This document shows, in pieces, positions 54,206-64,000 of a DNA stretch of 64,000 nucleotides. How positions within the stretch are numbered: position 1 is the stretch's first letter; each line of letters starts with the position of its first letter. Source of the DNA: Cacajao melanocephalus (Eukaryota > Chordata > Mammalia > Primates > Pitheciidae); assembly GCA_963573385.1 (NCBI GenBank), contig CAUYLG010041363.1, positions 17,831 to 81,830 of the forward strand, read 5' to 3'. The notes below the pieces were generated by a model. It searched no databases and had not been told where the DNA came from. It saw nothing but the letters and a program-made list of their open reading frames with translations. The translations under genes and the position numbers were made by a program.

Positions 54206-55079
54206 TAAGATATAACATGAGCTCCTAAAGGGAATGAACCATTTCTTATCCATCTCTGCATTTCCTGTAAAGTATATTGGTCCCAGGCCACCATACACCT
54301 TTTATAACTGTTACTTAAAAAAAAAAAAATCTGAAGAATTTACAAAAAAGTTTCTCTGAAAAGAGACTATAAAACACTAAAGGACTACCAGAGCCTATAA
54401 AGAAAAAAAGCATAAAAGCCTCTCATCAAGGTAACCCTCTCATCTGGACCTTCCATTCTGAGGATGTTTATTTTGGAGACCTCAACATACTATGGCTTCT
54501 CAATTCTTTCACTATCTGGCAGACTCTTCAAAGTCCCAGCATAACACTAGCCTTCATTATAATTGTCACACACATATCGATCACTATCACCGAAGCAACC
54601 ACCAGGGTTAACCTCCCAGCCCCCTCCTGGACAGCAATTAGATGAATCAAACTGTTTCAAAGCCGTATGTCTGTATCTCTGTACCACAAAACTACTTTGG
54701 TCCCACTGAGCAAAAGAAATACAGAGCAGAGACTGCCAGCATTCTCCATTTCTAAGAGGCAGCAATTTGGAAATATTAAAGGAAATCCTTGGACCCCTGC
54801 TGGCAATGGATACAGAACAAACCTGCAGCTGGGAACACGTCTAACCTGGAATTCCTTCCTCCAGAAGGGCAAGGCAGCCCCTCTTTACGAGGGCACATTC
54901 AAACATATTTTTACTTTTTTAAGCAGCTACACTCACTGATTCAACTTTCAAACCATCACCCTCTAAGAATAAAGTCCCCATGGCCAGAGAAACAAGCTTT
55001 CTATGAACCAATGACACCAGAGCTCCGGGAACAGTGCGTCTCACTCCCTGCAATCTAAACTGTACTTGCCTGTCAGTTT

Positions 55080-55330
55080 TATTCATTCAATAAACACATA
55101 TTAAACATTTATGATTTACCAGGTGCAATTCTGGGTGCTGGGGATGTATCACTAAATAAGAGTCAAAAATCCCTGCCCCCAGGAAGCTTATGATCTAACA
55201 GGGAGAAGGGGAGATAGAAAATAAATAAAAAATACGACAAATCAGACAAGCTCTCTGCCCTCCCAAGATCATAGTCTGTCAAAGAGAAACAGATAAATAA
55301 TGGATACCGACAGTACAACGTGGATGGTCA
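55080..55330. repeat. Ancient L2/MIR-age repeat
   Basis: tttaccaggtgcaattctgg gtgctgggga and ctgcccccaggaagcttatg atctaac, with a second partial copy of the pattern at 55258-55280. Confidence 0.5.
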
Positions 55331-57479
55331 GCCGTGAAAGGGGTAAGGAGGCACAAAGCCAGCAGAGAAGGGGCCTCTAATGTGGCCTCCAAGGAAGGGG
55401 CATTGGGCTGAAATTCACAGAACAGGCAGGGAGAGACAAAGAGCAGGGCAGTGAGGCATCTTGACACAGAACAGGCGTGGGTGGGATGTCAGACGGGGTG
55501 GCAGGGAGACAGGGGCCTGGTCAACAAGGGAGGAGGGCCCAGAGTCTGGTTACTTTCCAAAAGGTCAGGGAAGCCACCAATGCATCTTCAGCTCAAAAGC
55601 TAAAGGGCAAATCTTTAAGACGATCATCATGACCACAGTAGGAGCAGAGGCTGCTGAGTGCTCCGGCTGATAAATGACGGGGACACCCATTGCAGCTGAA
55701 GGAATGGAGAGAAGGGGCCAGATCAAGAGAGATGGAAGCAGGAGCTTCACCCACAGGACGAGGTGGGCAACTGGAGAAAGCCTAGGCAACTGGAGAAAGC
55801 CAGGGCAACTCACAGTTGCCACTTCCCAAAGGGTGCGCTGGGTTATGTGGGTGGATGGACACAGCCCAGCTCTCAGTCCTCACCTGCTGCAGGAAGGGCC
55901 AGGTGCCAGGTGATGGAGCTAAAACCTCAAGGGTGGCATGCGGGATGGCACAGTGAGGAGAGTCTCCAAAGGAAGGCATGGCATGACGGTTCCACTAGCA
56001 GAAGGAGCACAGGGACACAGCATGCAGATGCCGGGGACACCCAAGGGCCGGGCAGACAGGTAGGCCCGCTGCTGTGGGGGAGTCTATCAGCAAGAACAGG
56101 GCCCTCTGACAGGAGGAGGAGCGGGCAGGAGCAGGCCAGGGACATGGTGGCACCAGGCATTCTGAATGGGCACACACACACAGCAGGGCTGGCCTCCAGG
56201 AGGGAGATGGCAGCTGTGTAACATGACCAGTGACTGCTCACTGGCATCTCAGCACACAGGTGGCAAGTACCGAGTCATGACGCAAATCCAAGTCTGTCAA
56301 AGCCCAAGCTGTTGCCACCACACCAGATGAGAAAACTGGGGCTTAAACTTAAATGCGACCTGATTTAAGACCTAGAGCAAGCCCCCCCTGGCTGAGGTCA
56401 GAGGAGAGCTCGGCTGGGGAGAGGAAGAGGGCAGAGTCTGAAAACCTAGTGAGGAGTCAAGGAAACTGTCACCTGCTCCCTGGAGGTGACAAGGTCCTGG
56501 CTTCAGGAGGGAGTAGAGGGAAAGGATTCACCCCAGCAAACCCTTCCAGCACAGAGAAACACCCAGCCACTGCCTTTCCCTCATCCAACCTGCTGGCAGA
56601 AAGGAGAAATTCCTCTTGCCCAGGCTGGCATAAGAAGAAAAAGGAAGGAAGTGGCCTGGGGAAAGTGACCGACATAGAACCACAAAGCAGCCGAGCCTGG
56701 GTACCATCTCCCCTCCACAAACAGGCAGGGGTTTGTGCTGCCAGGAAGCAAGAAGTTGTCCTGTACCCTGCCAAGGCCTCCCTCACACACCTCCCAGGTC
56801 TCACAGGACACCCCTGGCTCATGCTCTTGCGCAGGCAGACCCCACCTCTAGGCTTTGTTGCTATTAAAGATGTTGCCTCTCCCTATACCACTGTTCTTAT
56901 CAAAACCCTTATAAATCTGGTCTGCTTAAAAAGGCTTCTCCGGTGATTAGAAAATGCAGGCGTTTTCCTAACAACCTTCTTTCAAAAGGAAAAAAATGCC
57001 CTTGCCTTCCACATACCTGCTCTTACTCCCAACTGTGATGGAAAACAAGGACCATCCTCCTCGCCAAGCAGTTCTGGGGATGCGGGCACCTCATCCAGCA
57101 TCTCGGTGCTCGGGGAACCCAGGTCTGCACACAGACACTGTCCTTCTCTCCCACACCCCTTCTGCAGAAGCTGAATCTGCCCAGGGAAGGCAGCTTGCAG
57201 TCCAGCTGCGGGGCTGTCCACTGGGGAATCAGTCTCAGCACAGTTTTCTCCTGCACGTTCCAGGCCCTGGGCTCAGGCTGTGGCTTCTAGAAACTTCAGC
57301 TTGGGAAACTCACCTGCCAGAGTCAGGGTTGCATTGCTCAGTCTTGTAACCCAGGCTCGCAGTGGCAGCAGGCCCGCGGCAGCCCCTCTGGGTCCCCATC
57401 ACTGGTCCTCTGGTCCCTGGCCAGACCCTGAGCAAACAAGCCCTGTTCACTCCCAAAGGTTATGACTGACTTGGCGTTG
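55331..57479. other. Unique intron, GC-richer
   Basis: A 197-codon plus-strand open frame (56353-56946) shows low-complexity composition and no domain I know; treated as chance. Confidence 0.5.
55765..55804. repeat. 20-bp tandem duplication
   Basis: ggcaactggagaaagccta followed by ggcaactggagaaagccag. Confidence 0.85.
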
Positions 57480-57635
57480 CCAATAGCAACTGCCTCTGTA
57501 TCCTGACACATTTATCACACCATATGGTAATCATCTGTTTACATATCTGTTTATTCTGAAACTGTGAATGCCTGGAAATCCAGGGCTCCCTCTTTACTCA
57601 CATCAGCGAATGTCCCAGTGTCTGGGACCTTTGAT
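57480..57635 (+). mobile_element. L2 3' end
   Basis: ttctgaaactgtgaatgcct ggaaatccagggc and neighbouring L2-type sequence. Confidence 0.5.
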
Positions 57636-60009
57636 GCAGGATGTGAAAGAAGCAATCATCACCATCTCTTCTTGCAGAAATCATGAAGCTGTTCTCAACC
57701 AGCACCTTCTTTACCTCTTGAGCAAGGCTAGGACCTTCCTTGCTCTACATACACACATCTCTACCCCAGCCCACACTGATAACTGCCAGGGCTGCAGAAA
57801 TCGGCAATCACTCCAGGTCCACAAATGACCCCAACACCCCGGCACACTCACAATTTACAGGGGACGGGAGGAGTACACACTTCCAGGGCAGGGTACTTCC
57901 TTTGTGTTCTCCAGGCAGCCTATCTCCCATTCTTAGGCTCAGGCACTTTGTCCCCTCTCTCCAGTCTCCCTTTGCTATCAACTAATCCATCACTGACTCA
58001 ACCAATTCCCTCCAGTGCTCTATGACCAGCTCTGTGCCTAACGCCAGCAACCCCAACTGCCTAACACCTGCATGTCCTTCCAGGCTCGGCTGAGATTCGG
58101 GCTGCTATAGGAAAGCAGCCAGCTCCATGCTGGCCACATCCACCCTGCTCCTCCCTAGACACACGCTAGGCCTCTCCTGCCAGACCAGCAGCACCCAAGG
58201 AGGATGGCCATTTCTCCTGTCTCCTTTGAAGCTGCCCCCAGTGCCCAGCTCAGTGAGAGGCTGGACTCAGGTTGGTTCATCAAAAGACAGGGGAAACCCC
58301 TCAGTCCAGGCTCAAGGGAGGTCAAAGGGTGAAGACAACAGAGGTCAGGCTGAGGCTCACTGTGACGGGCGCCACTGAGCAAAGTCCGGGCTGGGGGTCA
58401 CCATCCCTAAGGCAACTGCAAAGTCCACCACGGAAGCAGCACAGGCTACCTGCCCCGCCACCGGCTCTGCAGGTAAGCCCTATTGTCTTTAGAGCTGCCG
58501 GCTTTCTTTGTTCCTGAAGTGTGATTATGTGGGGGGGCCCACATCTGTACAGATGTTTAATACATCTGTACTAAAAGTCCTCTCCTCTGCCGAGTCCTGT
58601 CTCTATCCTGATTGACCACCTTCTGCCCCTAGCCCTCAACCGCTAGATCCCACATCATAAGAAGGCAAGCCCAGCCTTCAGAAGGGATCCTGGCTGCACT
58701 CCCTCCTAAGACGCCAGATCTTCCACCTCTGTACAGTCGGCCCGTGAGGGGTGCTTGAAGCTGCTGGAAATGTCACAGAAATTTGGCAGGAAATAGGACT
58801 ATCAATGCACTTCACTATTGTGACGATAAAATTAAAATTTCAGTTATATAATATTATTTAGAAAGAGTGCCGTTCATAATTTCTTGGCCAACTGAGCAGC
58901 ATACATTTACATATATTAGGTGTCACCAGAAATAATTTGCATTTGGGTGTGCCAGTTCACAAACACATTCTGCTGTCCCTTGAGAGTCTGAGAAATTCAG
59001 TGCTCCAGAGGCACATCGTTTCTTGCCTCTGTGATGGCCAGATGGAAAGAGACCATTCGTTTGTATATCATACATGAACTCTGCTCAGGAAGAAGGGGGC
59101 TGCTCACTCTGCCAAGCATAACAAAAATGCATCAACTATCAGCTCCCAAATGGGTTTACTCCTCCTGTAGCCGCCCAATCACTCTGCCCAAAGAAAGAGA
59201 CCAAAGACAAATATCAAAACATAGCAACCAAAAGAAATGAGAAAAAACAGGGATGTGATTATAGACTGAAAGACTGGGAACCACTTAGACATCATCTAAA
59301 ATCTTTCTCTTCTCAAGGATAACACCGAGTGAGTGGGCAGGATGTGAAAGAAAGAAATATGCATTGTAACTGGAATACTCACCATGACAGATGACATATG
59401 TATATTTTTAACACTGAAGGAAGATATGATTCTCTCAACAGGATGATTCATTCCAATGGTAATTAATTCAAGATTATGACTTCTGAAGGTTATACGGCCA
59501 GAGTATGTCCTTATCGAATATACACCATGAATTATGTCTCACAATAAAATTCCAGAATTCTTGAAACCTTGTATTATAAGATTCACCCCCATTGCATTTA
59601 AACTATATACACACTCATAATGTTATCTGGACTGTACTCTCCAAACTCGTTGCTATTATCTGGTTATTATGAATAAGCAGTACCTTTTGCTGGAACAGCT
59701 AATACCACTAGTATTAAATAGTAACTGGTACTATTAACTCCCTTCTGATGTAACATGCAAATATTTCTAAGTTATCTGTCCTCAATAGTCATTTCCAAAA
59801 ACAGTAACATGCAACAAACAATGCATATACAAACCTTAAAATCCCTTTTTAAATTAAGAGCCTGGTCAAAGAAGTTTCTAAGCATATAGAATCTGTGTAT
59901 ATGCACATGTACTCACAAATATCTTACCCATATTTTTTTAACTCAATAAAATGGTTACTGAGCCCCTCCTAAATACTCAGCTGGTTCTGGGTAACAGAAA
60001 GATCATTCA
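57636..60009. other. Unique intron with a palindromic spot
   Basis: Inverted repeats at 58527-58556; AT-rich from 58790 to 60000. No gene seen. Confidence 0.5.
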
Positions 60010-60170
60010 TTGAACAAGAGCTGTAAGATCCTGGTTAAAGTCTCAGGGCTACCACTTACTAATTATCTTATTTTACTGAGCCATTAAACCTCTGTGATGC
60101 TGTTTCCCAGCTGTAAAATGTGCATGTGCCCTGTCCCACCCAAACAGTGTTGTGAAAATAGCCAAGCATA
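60010..60170 (+). mobile_element. MIR
   Basis: gggctaccacttactaatta, aacctctgtgatgctgtttc ccagctgtaaaatg. Confidence 0.75.
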
Positions 60171-61879
60171 AATAAAAATGAGGGCTTATTTTAAAAAAAG
60201 AAAAAAGAGCTCCTGCTCTCAGGAGTTTGCAGTTTGGTTTCAGGAAATAAGAACACAAACACAGGAAACAAGCCCACCGTGCAAATGCCGTACTCGCTTT
60301 AGGGGAGGCTCACTGCTGAACAACACTGTGGGAGGCCGGCACAAAACTCATGCGTCAGGCACTGCAGCGCACAGGGGCCCACTTCATAGCATGTGCCCTT
60401 AGGATTAGGGGCCGAGGGTACAGCAGAGGCCAAGTGTCCTGAAAATGTAGGAAGTGGGGATAATGGAGGCTGCCAGTGAGAAACGAAGACTTCTCAGGCA
60501 CAGCAGGGTTGGAGACACTGGACGGCAGATGAGCAGGATTCCAGATCCACCAGAGAGGAGGAGATTCTCTGCCATCCGACAGGCCACACTCACACATAGC
60601 TCCCTCTCACCAGGGAGCAGGACCTGAATACCTGGACTGGGTCTGAGCTCCCCTTACCCTTCTGGCTGAGTGACACCTCTGCTCCACTGGCAACAGCCTA
60701 TATCAGGCCCATCGTGTACCCCTCCAGCATGCAGGAGAAGGGAATGGCTCCTGACTGACCAAGGGAACCACCTGCAGTCTCTCTCCAGACCTCCCGCCTT
60801 TCTGGTCCCTGGGTGAGTGCTGGAACAGAGATCACACACTAGTGATGTTAGGTCAGGGAAGAGCACACTGTATGCTAGCCTGCTGATGTTTTTAGTGGAC
60901 AGACAGCATGTTCATTGCTTTTCCAGGCTCCCAGTGACTCGTTCAAGTCCTCTCGTTCAGGGCTTAAGAGGAAGAAGTGACACAGTACGGTCCTCCCCAT
61001 GGCAGCCTGGGAGGACCTTTGTGCAGAGGCCAGCATCCAGAGCAGGACAACCTCAGTGCACTTGTTCCCAGCTCCACCTTTATCATAAAGCCCTTCAGCA
61101 AGCTGTACTTTAAAATTATGGAATTCCCAAGCTGGAAGGTGTCCTTGAAGTCATTAAGGAACATTCTCAGATCAATAAATGAGGCAAAGGTATTTGGGGA
61201 AATAAAAACTCAAGAGGGGCAGAAAGTAGGCCCATGCCAAGTTCAGCATGGCCTCAGGGAGGTGACCCCGCTCCCTGCAATAGGCATTTTGGCAATTACT
61301 ATGCATAAGGACATACAGCCATACTGTGTGCTTTACAGAAAACAGATACTGAATGCATAAACAAATGGTTGATCTTTTATCTGTAAATGGTAGGCTCCTT
61401 AAAAGTAGAGATAAGTTGTATTTTTAAGAGTTCTATTATAACATTCATTTCTAGTGTACAGCATTATCATCTATGTGGCCAGCCAGCTGTGGGACTTCAA
61501 AGAGTTGACCTTCTGAGCCCCTCTTAGGGAGAGACAGGCTCGCATGAGGCATTGGACACAACCTCCGCCTTCAATGTCATCTCCTCCCTGGCAGAACCAT
61601 CATTTCTCCTTTCCTCCACTTCATGGGGACCTTCCAGGCAAGAACTCCACAGAACCCAGGACCGGGTATGGAGCAGCTGCTCTATGGAAGCAGGAAGGGA
61701 GGGAGGAACGCCAGCCTGAGCATGCCAACCACACACCAACCTACCCTGGCTGACAGCCACAAACTAGATGAGGAGTTGCCATTTAACTTCCCTGGAATAT
61801 GTCCCTTCCTTTGTATTCCCAATGTCCTAATCCAGACCCCTACGTCCACTTCCCACGGCAGTGGCCAATGCTTCCTATT
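60171..61879. other. Unique intron
   Basis: No named repeat or exon recognised. Confidence 0.5.
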
Positions 61880-62090
61880 GGTCTCCTTGCCCCTAACCTT
61901 TCCAGCCTGCTCCATTTCCCTTGGATCCCCAACCAGGCCAGGCCAGGCTTCCTAAGCCCAGCTATGCTCATGTCACTCCCCTTCACAAAAGCCCTTGATA
62001 TTTCCCCACAATCTTCTGAATCAATTCCCACTGACATGCTTAGCTCTCCATAATCCAGCTCTGACCCACCTGTCACCTGGACTTACTTTT
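61880..62090 (+). mobile_element. L2 fragment
   Basis: ctatgctcatgtcactcccc ttcacaaaagccc, and tccataatccagctctgacc. Confidence 0.6.
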
Positions 62091-62349
62091 GAAATCAAGA
62101 CCACAGAGAAAAAGGCGAAAGTACTTGCTTTCATTTACAATAAATTTCCTGGGGAAGAAAAGGCTGCTTTCACCAGCAGCAGGTCCTTGAGTCACTACAG
62201 CAAGCAGAATGTCTAAACAGGGCCATGCGTCCTACAGACCACTAGACAAGTGTCCTTAAGGTTCCTCACAATCCAGTATTCTGGCCCAGGCTGGGACACA
62301 TTCTGGGACAGAGTAGATCTGTGAGACAGCTCTACCCACACTCAAGAGC

Positions 62350-62530
62350 TCTAACCAGGGTTGGGACAACTTTTTCTATAAAGGAGCAGATGATAAATAT
62401 TTTAGGTTTCGCGGGTTGCATATACACGGTCTGTTGCATCTTCTTCTTTGGACTTTTTTTTTTTACAACCCCTAAAAACCATAAACACCATTTAGCTTAC
62501 ATTTTTTTGCATACAAAAACAGGCTGGCGC
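62350..62530. mobile_element. hAT-type DNA transposon remnant
   Basis: gggacaactttttctataaa, aaatattttaggtttcgcgg and the later tacaaaaacaggctggcgcc match the same family as 5374-5627. The right end has eroded. Confidence 0.6.
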
Positions 62531-62784
62531 CTTGCTGACCTTGTCCTGACCAAACAGGGACAACGCTGGGTACCCTGCACCCCATTTGCAATGTTCCAAC
62601 TTATGAACCTTGACTCAAGCTAGCCCTCCCATCCCCTCCTTTGGTGAGACTCCCACTCTACAGAAGACAAGAGAAGGCAGGACCACAGCCCAGCATGCAA
62701 GTGTAGGCACGACCACCATGTTTCCCAGATGTAAAACACTCTGTGCTTCAGATCACAGACATCCCAGGTCCGTCCCAAAGATGG

Positions 62785-62832
62785 ATCAATGGATGGACAG
62801 AGATGGATAAATGGATGGATGGATGGATGGAT
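62785..62832. repeat. (ATGG)n microsatellite
   Basis: Imperfect then perfect atggatggatgg immediately upstream of the U6 retropseudogene. Confidence 0.93.
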
Positions 62833-62847
62833 AAAAAAGGACACACA

Positions 62848-62954
62848 GTGCTTGCTTCAGCAGTACATATACCAAAATTGGAATGATACAGAGAAGATTA
62901 GCATGGTCCCTGCACAAGGATGACACACAAATTCGTGAAGCGTTCCATATTTTT
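62848..62954 (+). pseudogene. RNU6P: U6 snRNA retropseudogene
   Basis: Full-length 107-base match to U6 spliceosomal RNA, from gtgcttgcttcagcag to gcgttccatattttt. The catalytic core ACAGAGA and AGC triad are intact. Against the U6 I know, I count about eight changes, all transitions and mostly C to T or G to A at former CpGs, the pattern of old methylated DNA. Flanks show a 15-bp direct repeat with one mismatch (aaaaaaggacacaca at 62833-62847; aaaaaaggacataca at 62972-62986) and a short T/A-rich 3' tail, so it was retroposed by L1 machinery. No U6-type upstream promoter (TATA plus PSE) is visible: a GGAT microsatellite sits where they would be. Probably not transcribed by Pol III. Confidence 0.93.
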
Positions 62955-62986
62955 TTTTAAATTAATTTTAAAAAAAAGGACATACA

Positions 62987-63859
62987 AAGTGAGCTGAAAA
63001 CTAATTGCTTCAAGAATTCAGAAAAGAAATGTGTTCTAATGAATGGGAAGTGTTAGGGAAGTTTCTACAGAAGAAAAGATACGATTAATATGTTTTTCAA
63101 AGAAGAAATCAGATATTAATTGGGATGGTTTATAGAGTGGAGATTTCGATCATCCTTAAGAGATTTTCCTGCTTCTCTAACTGTTTCAAAAGATGACACG
63201 ACAACCATGATTTTGCAAACCAAAACGGATTTATTTCCAAGCATACAGCAATCCTTTGAAAGAGAAAGGTACGAAACCACAAAATAAACAAGATTAGCTG
63301 GACCCTGACAATCAACAAACATTTTCTGAGAATTGCGTGTGCCAGGCATCGTGCTGGGATTCAAAGAGAAGTAATACCTAGTCCCAACCCTAGGCACACT
63401 TGGTCTGGTATGGAGGTTCCACGGGAAAACTAAGAACAGCAAACAGAGGGAACTCTGGATTTGGAAGCTTCCTGACCTTACAAAGAGTAAGTGTCAGAGT
63501 ACTCGGAGGTCAAGCAGGAAACCTCCTGCTCAGCCCCGGTCACTCACTAGGCAATCCTCCTTCCCTCGCACTGCTCAACAATGGCTGTCCTCACGTCAGG
63601 CTACGTGTCCAGAAAATGTTTCCGTGTTATTCCACCAAGGCCCAAATTCCACACTAACTGCCTCATTTGGGCCAATATTAAAGGAAGGAATTGTTCTACA
63701 GAAATTAATTTTCTTAGTGAACTCAAGCTGATTAAAATCTACAAAGCAAAAAGCAAAATTCAAAAACTATTTTCATGGACACTATCCTCAGTGGATTACA
63801 TGCATCCTGGTGCACCAAAGCAGAGGACACTGATTTTGACTATTCTTAATGGCCAACCT
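62987..63859. other. Unique intron before the L1
   Basis: A weak old-repeat motif at about 63338-63370 (gtgccaggcatcgtgctggg). No exon supported. Confidence 0.5.
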
Positions 63860-64000
63860 GAGAGAGATCCAAGATGGCTGACTACTAGCAGCTCAGGATT
63901 GTAGCTCCCAGAGAAAGCGCACAGAACGAGAGGACGCCACACTTACAGACGAATTTTTGTTGCCCACAGACCAGGAGATTCCCAGCGGAGGAGCCCCACG
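63860..64000 (+). mobile_element. 5' end of an L1 (L1P-age 5' UTR), running off the right edge
   Basis: The stretch gagatccaagatggctgact is the start of an L1 5' UTR and carries the YY1 site (CAAGATGGC) that positions L1 transcription. Further on, cagaccaggagattccc matches the L1 5' UTR. Having the real 5' end means the insertion was not 5'-truncated, so a near full-length element may continue outside the window. It is antisense to ASAP2. Divergence suggests an older L1PB or L1PA subfamily. Confidence 0.82.

Noticed and set aside
56353..56946. 197-codon open frame on the plus strand
   Set aside because: No recognisable domain; GC-rich intron readily gives such chance frames; no exon signals seen.

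Overview
This is primate (almost certainly human or great ape) nuclear DNA, not prokaryotic. It holds about 27 Alu or Alu-derived copies, nine L1 loci, many MIR/L2 remnants, Tigger and hAT DNA-transposon fossils, MaLR and ERV1 LTRs, a processed pseudogene and a U6 retropseudogene. Alus and a retained ERV1 solo LTR point to a simian primate. There are no operons, ribosome binding sites or CRISPR arrays, and no intact multi-kilobase reading frame.

The only protein-coding sequence I can support is one 73-bp exon on the minus strand (10855-10927). It encodes a peptide I recognise as the start of the BAR domain of ASAP2 (Arf GAP with SH3, ankyrin and PH domains). It has a canonical acceptor and a good donor. 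The rest of the window reads as intron: 10928-64000 is the intron upstream of this exon (probably the large intron 1, since no CpG-rich first exon is visible), and 1-10854 is the beginning of the next intron.

Layout: 1-10.8 kb, downstream intron with MIRs, two inverted MLT1-family LTR pieces, a MER5-like element, an LTR nested in an LTR-like repeat, and three substantial Alus plus an Alu tail at the left edge. 10.85-10.93 kb, exon. 11-16.2 kb, Alu-rich upstream intron, including an Alu that carries a patch copied from about 0.7 kb away. 16.2-19.8 kb, one L1 split by a solo ERV1 LTR and by an EIF1 processed pseudogene, both with clean target-site duplications. 20-34 kb, mixed unique sequence, L1 tails, a Tigger-like element and Alus. 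34.5-36.4 kb, an old L1 split by a Tigger-like element that itself carries an Alu, plus a second Alu. 36.9-50.6 kb, MIR/Alu intron with a Tigger copy (46840-47864) that keeps the N-terminus of a transposase frame. 50.6-64 kb, no Alu at all, GC-richer, with MIR/L2/hAT fossils, a U6 retropseudogene and, at the right edge, the 5' end of an L1.

Nothing here looks like a new multi-gene system. The most informative signals are the ASAP2 exon, the nested insertions with readable target-site duplications, the templated patch inside an Alu, the near-identical 70-bp tandem duplication, and an L1 5' end at the edge in antisense orientation to the host gene.
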